This document shows, piece after piece, positions 18,585 through 27,440 of a stretch of DNA of 64,000 nucleotides. The notes under the pieces were generated by a model that worked only from the letters and a program-made list of their open reading frames with translations, made no database searches and had not been told where the DNA came from. The first letter of the stretch is position 1, and the number at the start of each line of letters is the position of its first letter. The position numbers were made by a program, and so were the translations under genes. The stretch is from Prorocentrum cordatum (taxonomy: Eukaryota > Sar > Dinophyceae > Prorocentrales > Prorocentraceae). The stretch covers positions 233,264 through 297,263 of the forward strand of contig CAUYUJ010016069.1 in assembly GCA_963575745.1 (NCBI GenBank). The letters run 5' to 3'.

Positions 18585-20075
18585 ATGCTGTTGGACACCC
18601 GGCTACCGGCCGAGGCCACGTGGGGCGATCCCGGCTGTCTTGCCGGCCGAGCCCGCGACGCGCCCGCCAGCCGGGCCGATGCGCGCAGCCACCTCCACCG
18701 CTCCTCGACGGAGCACCGGCCCCTGGCGGAGGCGGCCGGCCTGGAGCACGCGCTGAGATCCTCCCCCGCGATCCTGGCGAGCTCGATGCGGCGCACGCCG
18801 CAGGCGCTCCCGGTTCGGCTCGCCGGCTTCTCCGGCTGCGAGTCCCTGAGGGATGCCAGGGTCTCGTCCATCAAGAGCTCGGTGAGCGTCGCCACGTTTT
18901 CCCCGCTGGGCCGCGACGCGAGCCCCGCCTTTCTGCGGGTGGGCGACTGGACCTTCCACGGCAGCATGACCACCATCTACGACGGCTCGGCCGGCTTGTC
19001 CAACAGCTGCGTCCAGATGGGGAGGGCAGTGTCCGTGAACAGCGCCGGCAGCCGCAGCGACATGCTCGTGGCCGTCAAGACGGTGGCTCTCGACAGCGAC
19101 GAGGACAGCGTCAAGATGATTAGAAGAGAGCAGGCGGTTCTTGCCGACCTCGGGGACAGCCACCCGCACATCCTGCCCATGCTGTGCTTCACGGAGACCA
19201 GCACCGACCTCGTCCTGCTGACGCGCTTCGCCTCCGCTGGGGACCTGGCGAGCTACATGCCGAGGAACTCACCAGTGGCGGAGGGCGAGGTCAGGAAGCT
19301 CGCTCGGCAGCTCCTCTCTGCTCTCTCCTTCCTGCACGGGCGCCGAATTGTCCACGGCGACATCAAGCCCCCCAACGTGTTCCTCACCGAGTTCGACGAA
19401 GCCGGCATGCTTGCACAGGTGTCGGATTTCGGCCTCTCCGCCAGGGTCCCCGACGGCCAGAGCGTCGTCCGCGTGGACGGCGTGCAGGGGTCCTACGGCT
19501 TTGTGCCCGCGGAGGTGATCGACAGGGGCGAGCTCGGCTTTGCGGCCGACCTGTTCGCGCTGGGCGTGATGGCCTTCCGCTACCTGGGGGGCCACGACCC
19601 CTTCTTTCCCCCGTCCAGGGTCCACGACGCCATTCGAAGAATAAAAAGCGACACAACCATAAACTTTTTGAGGTCCGCGCGGGTTTCTTGGATCGGCGCT
19701 GGGCCCCCCTCCTTGGCGCCGGGAGCGCGCCAGGAGCGGCGCCCGGGGCGCCGCCAGGGGGGCCCATCGCCGATCCAGGACATCCGCGCGGAGCTCCGAA
19801 AGTTTATGCTCACGCCGTTCTTTGTCCCTCCAGCCATAGAGTTCGACAGCAGGTCCTGGGCGCTGGTGTCGGCCAGCGCGCGGGCGTTTGCCGTGCGGCT
19901 GCTGAGCTCGGAGCCAGAGGCCCGCGGCGAGGCGGCGGCCCTCTGCGCCGACCCCTGGATGGTCGCCGCGGACACGGCGGGGGAGGCTGCCGGGCCCGCG
20001 TCGGCCGACGAGGAGGTCCGCTTCATGGGCCTCGCCCACGCGCGCGAGGTCTGGGAGCGGGGGGACCTCTCGTGA
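18585..20075 (+). CDS. Protein kinase, Ser/Thr type, with introner-like insertion
   Basis: The frame is read from ATG 18585 (MLLDTRLPAEATW), which follows CCCAG and could also be a 3' splice site, so the true start may lie upstream. Kinase motifs in order: VAVKTV with the ATP-binding Lys165; HGDIKPPNVFL with catalytic Asp259 (HGD replacing HRD); SDFGLS with Asp281; PAEV in the APE position; DLFALGVMAFRYL for subdomain IX; and RLLSSEPEARGEA...DPWM for subdomain XI. The glycine loop region (GSMTTIYDGSAG) is atypical. Between HDAI and EFDSRSW a 204-bp insertion (19634-19837) adds 68 in-frame codons; without it the frame reads VHDAIEFDSRSWALVS, typical kinase spacing. A short C-terminal tail ends AREVWERGDLS. 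The substrate is unknown. This is the only convincing non-transposon gene in the window. Confidence 0.75.
   Translation: MLLDTRLPAEATWGDPGCLAGRARDAPASRADARSHLHRSSTEHRPLAEAAGLEHALRSSPAILASSMRRTPQALPVRLAGFSGCESLRDARVSSIKSSVSVATFSPLGRDASPAFLRVGDWTFHGSMTTIYDGSAGLSNSCVQMGRAVSVNSAGSRSDMLVAVKTVALDSDEDSVKMIRREQAVLADLGDSHPHILPMLCFTETSTDLVLLTRFASAGDLASYMPRNSPVAEGEVRKLARQLLSALSFLHGRRIVHGDIKPPNVFLTEFDEAGMLAQVSDFGLSARVPDGQSVVRVDGVQGSYGFVPAEVIDRGELGFAADLFALGVMAFRYLGGHDPFFPPSRVHDAIRRIKSDTTINFLRSARVSWIGAGPPSLAPGARQERRPGRRQGGPSPIQDIRAELRKFMLTPFFVPPAIEFDSRSWALVSASARAFAVRLLSSEPEARGEAAALCADPWMVAADTAGEAAGPASADEEVRFMGLAHAREVWERGDLS
19634..19837. mobile_element. Introner-like inverted-repeat element in the kinase gene
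   Basis: The 204-bp segment is flanked by GCCAT on both sides (19629-19633 and 19833-19837). Removing one GCCAT plus the insert restores a continuous kinase reading frame. It is built of two long inverted arms (left ATAAACTTTTTGAGGTCCGC ... GGATCGGCGCTGGGCCCCCC; right arm the near reverse complement) around a GC-rich loop. It ends in a good 3' splice signal TTTGTCCCTCCAG. A related copy lies at 23600-23727. Introner elements with inverted repeats and target duplications are known in dinoflagellates. Splicing here would need a non-canonical donor, because no GT stands at the left junction. Confidence 0.7.
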
Positions 20076-21176
20076 CGGCGCGCGATCGGCCTGGGGCGAG
20101 CCTGGTGTTCGATTACGTGTCAGAGTGATGACCCTTCGCTGGAGTGACTTTTGGGGCGGGCCCACTTGGGCCCCCCAGTCGCTGAATGCGATGCGATAGC
20201 AGCGGCCTGCGCGCTTGGCTTTGGCCCCCTCGCGCCTCCCCAAAAGCTGCGCACCAGAGGTCACTCTTGCCCAGGGTCGCTCTTACGGGCAGTCGAGGTG
20301 TGCAGAGGTCGGGCCGTGGGCGCGCTTCGCGCCGGAGAGGGGGTTCGGTCGGGCTTGTGCAGCTTTTTCGGAGAATCGCACGGCCCTCTCCGTGAGGACG
20401 CGATGGCAGCGTGCGGCAGGTTCTCTCGAAGTTAGGGCGGTTTGCGCAAGCGGTGACGGTTTTGCACACCTTTTCGCTGTTATTCGCTGGTGAGGCGTTT
20501 TCTTTGCAACACGCTTTGCCTGCTCCCGGCGGTGACGCCAGTGAGCCGCCGCACCCGCAGCCACAAGGGGCATGCGTGGACGATCGGCCTGGCAGTGCTC
20601 TTCTGGGCTGCTCCTCGCCAGTTCCACCGTCGGCGGCATTTGTTTCCTGTCGATGCCCTTGCACGTTTAGTCGTCTTGATGCTGTAGCGCTACAGGCTTG
20701 CCCATTTGTGAGGATCAGCCGTTCGAGCGACGCCGAAAAGACAGCACACATGTTTTGACCAAGCAGGAATGTTCGCCTATATCAGAGGAGTGCCAGTATT
20801 GCAGAGGGAAGCGGTGCCTGCCGCATGTCAGTTCTAGCGTCGCCAACGGCATTTCATGGCAATGGTCGGGGACTGTCTGTCTTTGTGTATGATGTCGTCT
20901 CCAACGACTCCACAGTCCAGCATGTGGATGAACTCTGGTGGCTCTCGCACAGCATGGCACTCAGAACCTGACCGCGCTGGAAGAAGCATGTCCCCGAGAT
21001 TCGCCTGATAGGCTGGAGGACCTCTGAGAGCATCTTGTGAATGGAATGGTTTGCATCGGTGTATTTAGGCTTGCCGGATGTATGTGCTTGCCAGCTCCAC
21101 CAATGTTTCTGAAGGGTATGGCAGAGGGAGGGGGAGAAGGTTCGTTGTCAAGCACGTGCATGTCCATCCCTTTCTG
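20076..21176. other. No gene recognised
   Basis: The 3' flank of the kinase gene. ORFs of 60-200 codons exist on both strands but none has a family motif or consistent coding bias. No repeat structure stands out. Confidence 0.5.
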
Positions 21177-21462
21177 GTCAGCCTCTGCATATCCACACAT
21201 GTTCTGTCGGCAGGCTCCTCGGGCGATGGGTAGCGCGGAGCGGCACGCAGTGAAGCGCGAATTGGGCCACAGCAGTAGGGTGGAGGAAGGCTCCGCCGTA
21301 GATTACCAGCCTGGAACATATCCCTATCCCTATGCTGGGTACCTCCTCATCACGATGCCAATCTTAGGGATTCCCTCATCTTTTGAGGGCGAATCCCTAA
21401 GATTGTCATCGCCCTTTGGCGTGTCAATCTTAGGGATAGGGATACGTTCGTGGCTGGTCAAT
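21177..21462 (+). repeat. Dispersed repeat R1, uninterrupted copy
   Basis: A full-length copy of the repeat found split at 523-761 and 18342-18403. It contains the inverted AATCTTAGGGATTCCC / GGGCGAATCCCTAAGATT pair and a third AATCTTAGGGATAGGGAT. It serves as the empty-site reference for the nested insertions. Confidence 0.85.
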
Positions 21463-21537
21463 AGAGCAGGAGGCAGGAGGAAGGGGGAGGGCGCCAGGCA
21501 GGCGGGCCGGGGCCGCGGCCTCGGCTCCTCAACGCCG

Positions 21538-21750
21538 GAGGTCTATAATCGGGAGCGGCAAGGAGGGGGGTGATGACTAGGGGGGGGGATATCATGGCGG
21601 GGGCCATGATATTTCCTCAGACTTCATGGCGCCTCTTCTCATTCCATGGCGTCCCTGGCCCCCCCTCTGGGCCGCGCACATGCCGCCGGTCATGATCTGC
21701 ACCTCCCCCTCTTGGACACCCCCCTCTTGGCCGCTCCCGATATAACAGGC
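21538..21750. repeat. Small inverted-repeat element
   Basis: ATAATCGGGAGCGGCAAGGA (from 21545) and, about 170 bp on, the inverted TTGGCCGCTCCCGATATAAC form arms of roughly 28 bp with a few mismatches. Inside lies a perfect hairpin ATATCATGGC-GGGG-GCCATGATAT (about 21589-21612). MITE-like; no second copy in the window. Confidence 0.5.
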
Positions 21751-22091
21751 TCGGTCACCGCTCGGCGCCTGGCGTGCCACACTCGGTCGGGTGCAGGCCG
21801 CGCAGGCATCAGGAGGAAATGAAACACACAGACACAATTAATCGTCGATTCCCCAGAAAATATAAGAAAATATGGGAAGTGGGGGGGGGAAGACAAAAAC
21901 CCAGAAAATATGGGAACATATAGGGAATATTTTTATTAGTGCGTATTTATTTGTGTGTCCTGTGGCCCCTTCAAAGCAGCACGATCGCTGGGGCCAGAAG
22001 CCTCGGGAGGCAGCGGGCGGAGGCCCTGGTGCACGCCAGGGGGAGGGGCCAGGCCCCAGGAGCTGCAGGACGGCCACTCACCACCCACCAA

Positions 22092-22232
22092 ACCACCCCA
22101 ACCCAACCCGAAGGCTCAGATTTACCTTCGATTTCCAGTGGGGGGGGGTTCGGGAAACATCGAACAAACACATGTGGAACCCTTACCCCCCTCCAACCCG
22201 AAATTCGGGTCTTCGGGTTGGGTTGGGGTGGT
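22092..22232. repeat. 141-bp fold-back element with perfect 22-bp arms
   Basis: ACCACCCCAACCCAACCCGA... at 22092-22113 is repeated as an exact reverse complement at 22211-22232. The internal sequence has a G run. No second copy is seen here, and target duplications are unclear. From 22233 to 22659 there is no gene; GGACGAAATCTGGACGAAATC-type repeats occur near 22386 and again near 23336. Confidence 0.7.
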
Positions 22233-22659
22233 CTGGTAGGTAGTCAGCCACGGGGCAGGAGAGCGATCGCGTCACGAGTGGCGCCGCCGCCTGTGTGGTC
22301 CTTCCCGGGAGCCTCAAAGGGGGGTTCTAGAGTGCCTCGCTGTTCGGGAGATTTCGTCCATATGCCGTCGGATTTGAGCGACGTTTGGACGAAATCTGGA
22401 CGAAATCGGCCGACCCCGTCGGCGTGTGCGAGGGGTTTGTCTGTTCGACTCGTCGTCTCCGTCAGTCAGTCGTCTGCGTCGCTCCCTTTCCCTGCACCCC
22501 TCCTCATGCCTGTCAGCGAGAGAAGAGCCTCGCAATGTCGTGATCGAATCGAAGGGAAGCCCCTTCCCTTTGATCGCGGTCCGTCCCAGGGGGTTCCTGG
22601 GGGAGCTCGCCACCCAGATACGTTTTACCCCCCGCCGTCCCGGAACCCCCGCGCGGTTC

Positions 22660-23200
22660 CAGAAGCCCACAGAAGTCCCCAGGAATTCTTCTTCCAAGAC
22701 TCTTCCACAGGGTGCCCATTGGGGCCCCAAGAGGCCTCCAAAGATACTCCCGAGAGAGCCCCAAGAGGCAAAAATCATTGATTTCCCGTAGGTTTTTGAC
22801 AGATTTGGGCGTCCTCGCTTTTTCTACTTCCCGCCACCCTAAGACAGTCGACGAGGCCCTCAAGATCGTCCCAAGACGGCCCAAGAGGCTTCCAAGAGCG
22901 CTCCAAAAAATTCCAAAAGAACCCCAAGACAGCCCAAAACGCATCCAAGACGGCCCAAGAGGCCCCCAAGATGGCTCAAAGAGCGTGCCCAGACGGGGAA
23001 CCCGAACGGACATTTCGAGCCCTCGGCCCGGAGAAGCTCTCAGGAGGCCCTAAGAAGTTCCGAAAAGGCCGCAAGAAGCCCACAAGAGGCCCCCAGGACA
23101 CCCGAGAAGGCCCCCAAGAGGCCCCCAAGAGAACCCATAATTCCGCCCCCAGAGGCCCCCGAGAGCCTTCCCAAGAGACCCCAAGAGGCATTCCTGAGGA
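22660..23200 (-). repeat. Dispersed degenerate repeat D1 (CCCAAGANGGCC), reverse orientation
   Basis: Dozens of degenerate CCAAGA-GGCCC units spaced about 12-33 bp occur here, with an internal segment GTAGGTTTTTGACAGATTTG shared with other D1 loci (24660-25150, 32400-33110, 49298-49510). Open frames across it are repeat artefacts. Confidence 0.7.
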
Positions 23201-23405
23201 CTCGGGCCCACGTCAGCGTTGTCGTCGTCGCCGCCGCCACCGCCGCCGTTGTCGACGACGTCCCCCTTCAGGGTCGGCGGCGCCAGCCGTAAGGCTTTTG
23301 CAATCTGGACGGAAATTTTGTAGAGGAGCGGTCGAGATCTGGACGAAATCTGGTCGAAACCAAGTCATAATGAGGCGCGGATGTCCACAGAGGCCCCCTT
23401 CGCTG

Positions 23406-23593
23406 AAGTCGGGCGTGTCCCCCTACAGGGGGATTTTTGACGAAAAATAAAAAATACCGCAAAAATAATCAAACAGTAGTCCAGAAATGGTTTGGGGACT
23501 ATTTTTTGACTATTGTTTAGCCTTTTGGGGGCTTTTTTGGTGTATTTTGCATTTTTCGTCCAAAATCCCCCTGTAGGGGGACATGCCCGACTT
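23406..23593. mobile_element. MITE-like element, copy 1 (188 bp)
   Basis: The ends AAGTCGGGCGTGTCCCCCTA and the inverted TAGGGGGACATGCCCGACTT belong to arms of about 43 bp, each with a nested TCCCCCTACAGGGGGA palindrome. The centre is A/T-rich and includes GGGGACTATTTTTTGA. It is closely related to copy 2 at 26517-26703. No clear target duplication is present at this copy. Confidence 0.8.
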
Positions 23594-23599
23594 AATCCT

Positions 23600-23727
23600 G
23601 GCGCGCGGAGCGCGCTAGTGGCGGCGCCGGAGGCGCCGCCATGGGGCTCCAGCGCCGATCCATGAATCCGCACGGACCTCCAAAAGTTTATGTTTATGCT
23701 GTTTCTTGTTCCTCCAATCCACACGTG
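23600..23727 (-). repeat. Second, partial copy of the introner-like family
   Basis: On the minus strand it reads like the left arm of the kinase introner (ATAAACTTTTGGAGGTCCG ... TGGATCGGCGCTGG), with the GC-rich GGCGCC loop but without the other arm. It directly abuts MITE copy 1. It is not in a recognisable gene. Confidence 0.65.
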
Positions 23728-24059
23728 GCTGGTAAGCTTTTGTCGAACACGCCTGTGGTGAGTCACCCCCACCCTCTGTCGCCGAGGAGGGTCCTCTTGG
23801 GGCCACCTCTAACGTAGCGTCTCGCTAGAGGCTCCCCATGATCCCCCATGATCGCTCCTTGGGGGGTCACTTGCTTTTATCTTGGATGCTTCTGCAGTGC
23901 CAGCGCCGTGCGTTTCCGCGTGCCCGTTCGAAGATGGTGCGTCCCATGTCTACGCAGTGGTGTGTCACAAACCTGTCAAGGTTCACTCCGTGAGTGGCCG
24001 CTCCACGCAATGGTGCGTTCCATTCGGTGCCAGGTGCTTTACGTGCGTGCCAACTCGAG

Positions 24060-24560
24060 GAGGGTGCATCCCAGGTCCAGAAAGCCTTGCGCTCCAAGCC
24101 CAGAACGTGTAAAAGGGCGTAGGCTTGGGAGACATGCTACATGGGCAGAGGATGTTCACACGTCCACGTCTCCCAGGTCCAGAGAGCGTGGCAGGTGTAT
24201 TTGGTTCTCAGTGTTCCAGGTCTCCCACGTCCAGAAAGTGTTGCAAGGGCACGGGATCCTCACCACCCCAGCTCTTCTCCCAGAGAGCCTCCCCAGCGCA
24301 CGTGATTCACAAAGGTCCAGGCCTCTGACCTCCAGAAGGTGCGGCAGGGGTGCGTGGCTCTCAGCATTCCAGCTCTCCGTTGTCCAGAGCGCGGCATGGG
24401 CAAGGGGGCCCCGTCATTCTAGGTATCCCAGGTCCAGAGAGGGCATGATGATGGGACTCTCGTCACTCCAGGCCTCCCAGGCTTAGAAAGTGCAGCAGGG
24501 GCAGAGGGATTTCCCAGGGCCGGAGACCGCGGCAGAGGCACAGGATGTTCACGTTCACCA
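24060..24560 (+). repeat. Degenerate minisatellite, CCCAGGTCCAGAAAGTG units
   Basis: About eight units of roughly 45-60 bp begin CCCAGGTCCAGA and continue with G(C/T)GGCAGGGGCA...CTCA..ATTCCAG. Examples start near 24070, 24174, 24230, 24429 and 24477. From 23728 to 24059 the same motif is recognisable only faintly; no gene. Confidence 0.6.
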
Positions 24561-24659
24561 ACCATTGACGGTCCCCCAGTTCCACTATCAAAATTTGGAA
24601 TACACCCAGATTATGGGAGAATGCGAGATCCGCACTGCAGCATTAGTATCATGCTTTTA

Positions 24660-25150
24660 GGGTGGTCTGCTGGGGTAATGAGACTCTCTTGGGCCCCCCC
24701 TGGAACATCTTGAAGACATCTGGGGTCGCTTTTGGGACGTCTCAGAGCTTTCTTAGGCCGTCTTGGGAGCTTTTTCGTCGTCTTGGGGGGTTATGGGCCT
24801 TCATGGGGGCTCATCTGGGGGCTCTCTTGGTGGCCGTCTTTGGGCAATGTTGGGGCTCTCTTGAGACCGTTTGAGGTGTTCTTGGGGCCCTCCGAAGCCC
24901 CCATGGACCCACCTCGAACCGAAAAGCCTGGAGGCCACAGTTTCTAGGAAACCATTTCGATAATCGTCGCGCCCTAGGGGTCCAATGGGGGCCCTCCTGG
25001 GGGGCGTCTGGAGCCGTCTTGGAAGCCTTGTGGGGCCCGCGTGGGCCGTCCTGGACCACTTTGGCACCGTTCTGAGCCATCTGATACCCTCTTCGGGATA
25101 TGTGAGGCCGTCTTGGGCTCCTTCTGACCTGTCTTGGGGGCTGCTTCGAT
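24660..25150 (+). repeat. Dispersed degenerate repeat D1
   Basis: GGCCGTCTTGGG and TTGGGGCCNTC units on the plus strand make up the same family as 22660-23200 in opposite orientation. No gene. Confidence 0.65.
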
Positions 25151-26504
25151 GATCTGGTCGGTCTTGGAGATGGGAGATGGTGGGCCAGCAACGCATGCCG
25201 AAAAGCTGGTGGGGAGGTTTGGAGAGCCCAGCCACAGGCGATTTATACTCCAGAAAACCGAGCCCCCCTGTGAACCCAGGGGGCGGCAGATCCAGCGGCT
25301 CACCTCTGCGCCCGGCCTGTGGGCTGCGGCCGCAACGGAACCCGTCAGAGCCAACGAAGCATTCCCCTGTCATGCTCTTGCGGAGCCTCGACTGAAGGCT
25401 TGGTTGGTGCTGCCGGTTTTCTAACTTAACTGGAGCTGTAGATCAGCTACAGAGCTGACAGGCACACCTAACCCATATAGAATCATCAGGCGTACTAGTC
25501 TCAAGTATCTAGATGCCCGAACTCAGTCTGTTGCCAGAGCTGGACCCAACACACTATTCGTAATCTGCTATTTTTAAAAGAGATGCCAGGCGCCAAAAGA
25601 ATAATACCGGGACGCGGGCCTCGTCGGCACCTGCTTGTGAGGCCTCATAGGGGGGCCTTTCGGAGTCCTCTTGGGGCGCTCGGGCGCGCCTCTCGGGGGC
25701 CTCCTGCGGGCTCCCAGAGGAGCCCTCTGGAGCGTGTGTGGGGGCTTGTTGGGAGCAACGGCCGGGGCCACCTGTGGGTGAGAGGGCGGATTCCCGGCCG
25801 CCTGTTTCCGGGGCGCGGTCGCGTTCGCCCCTTTTGGAGCCCTTTCGGGCGCTCCTGGACCCGAACAGGCCAGAAGGGCAAACTATCCACAGCCCACGCA
25901 GACGCGGATACGATTGCCGCGGGCCCACTTGACGTCACCGCATGAGACCCGCCCGGGCCTTTGCTGCGCCCCCCCCCCGCCCCCTTGACCGAAAGGAGGA
26001 AGAGAAGGAGGAAGGGGGAGAACACACGCGCTACGACGTTTTCTCGCTCCGAGCCAGACAGCACGCGTGCGACCTGAAACGGATTCGCGCGAGCGGCCAC
26101 TCGCTCGGATAAAGATTACAACAAGTTTCGATGATTTCCTTCAGGGCCCCCAATCATGATTCCTAGAGGCCTCTGAGGAAGTCACGTGGGGAGCCCTGGA
26201 GTCCCTGGAATCGCCGCACAGTGCTGGATAAACGAGGTCCGTGGCCATCGACACGCTTCTGAAGTGCTCGCGCACTCAATAATAGTGGGCCGTCAGGGAC
26301 CTGAGGGTGTTCTTTTGCGTGCCGCGGGCACGGAGGTGGATAGCGCAATGTGATTGGCAACTACGACAGGCTGAGTTACAGGGCTGGACCTAAACGGTGT
26401 TTTGGCGATTTCGTGGGCCGTTCTCGTCTCGACCTCGTTTTGCGGTAGAGGTGGACTGAGTACAAAAATCGAAGGAACACGAAAACAACACGAAACGAAA
26501 AACA
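25151..26504. other. No gene recognised
   Basis: ORFs up to 190 codons occur on both strands but lack family motifs and overlap one another. The sequence is GC-rich to about 26100 and more balanced after that. No clear repeats. Confidence 0.45.
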
Positions 26505-26516
26505 CAGGGTAGGTTC

Positions 26517-26703
26517 AAGTCGGGCGTGTCCCCCTACAGGGGGGTTTTCGACGAAAAATAAAAAGTACCCCAAACATAGTCAAAACATGATCCAAAAATA
26601 GTCAGGGGACTATTTTTTGAGTATTTTTTGACCTTTTTGGGGTATGTTTGGGATTTTTGTATTTTTCATCGAAAATCCCCCTGTAGGGGGACACGCCCGA
26701 CTT
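26517..26703. mobile_element. MITE-like element, copy 2 (187 bp) with 12-bp flanking repeat
   Basis: Same family as 23406-23593, with the same inverted arms and A/T-rich centre. The flanks CAGGGTAGGTTC (26505-26516) and CAGGGTAGGCTC (26704-26715) match at 11 of 12 bases, which I read as a long target-site duplication. Confidence 0.85.
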
Positions 26704-26720
26704 CAGGGTAGGCTCCGCCC

Positions 26721-26911
26721 TGCTGAGTTACAGTCGGGGCCCTGAAGAAGGAACCCTTTTCGTTGGGGAGGGGCTCCGCGTTCCTCAATTGCTTCGCAGC
26801 TTGCCCGGGATTTTCCTTAGGTTTTTTCGATACGAGATCGAAGTCCAACTCATGGAAAACAGGGGCCTCGTTCCTTATTTTTGGGTTCCTTAGGTCAACG
26901 CCCCGACTGTA
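26721..26911 (+). repeat. Dispersed repeat R2, copy 1
   Basis: About 190 bp, from TGCTGA...TTACAGT through GAAGGAACCCTTTTCGTTGG and GGTTCCTTAGGTCAACGC to GACTGTA. A diverged copy lies at 30031-30220. Neither shows terminal inverted repeats or a poly-A tail. Confidence 0.75.
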
Positions 26912-26994
26912 CGCCAGCCTGGCGTGGCCAGGGAGGCAGAGTCGCCGATCCCCTGGGTTCAGGATCGGCCTGGCCAGGGTCGGTACACAGGCCT

Positions 26995-27440
26995 CCGACT
27001 GTCGCCCCCTCCCCCCCCCCGGCTCCTCCTCCTCCTCCTCCTCCTCCTCCTCCTCCGCCCCCCCCCAGTTCCCCCCCTCCCCCCCCCAGTTCCTCCTCTT
27101 CCTCCCCGACTGTATACCCGTGGAAGCATCAGCGTCCCAGCAGGGAGCACGCACGCGCACGCTCGTGCGCCAGCGCCCGCCCCGGAAGCGGCGCGGCAGG
27201 CGAGGCGAGACCCGGGCGCGGGGTCCATGGGGCGGGCTTCGGGAGGGAAGAAGCCCACAGGCACAATGAAGCGTCGATTCCCCAGAAGAGATTGGAGGAA
27301 GAGGGAGGGAGGGGGGGAGGAGGAGGAGGAGGAAGAAGAGGGGAGGGAGGAGGGGAACAGGGGGGGGAAGAGGAGGGGAGGGAGGGGAGAGGAAGAAGGG
27401 GGAGGGAGGGAGGGAGAGAGGGATCGTCGCCCGCATTGAG
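26995..27440. repeat. CCT tract followed by GGA tract
   Basis: (CCT)n/C-rich DNA (about 27005-27110) and, after a GC-rich spacer, GGGAGG/GGA-rich DNA (about 27295-27440). Frames are open through both but show only low-complexity residues. Confidence 0.7.

Noticed and set aside
22196-22234. GGGTTGGGTTGGGG as telomere-like repeat
   Set aside because: It is one arm of a 141-bp fold-back element, with its exact complement at 22092; there is no longer telomeric array.
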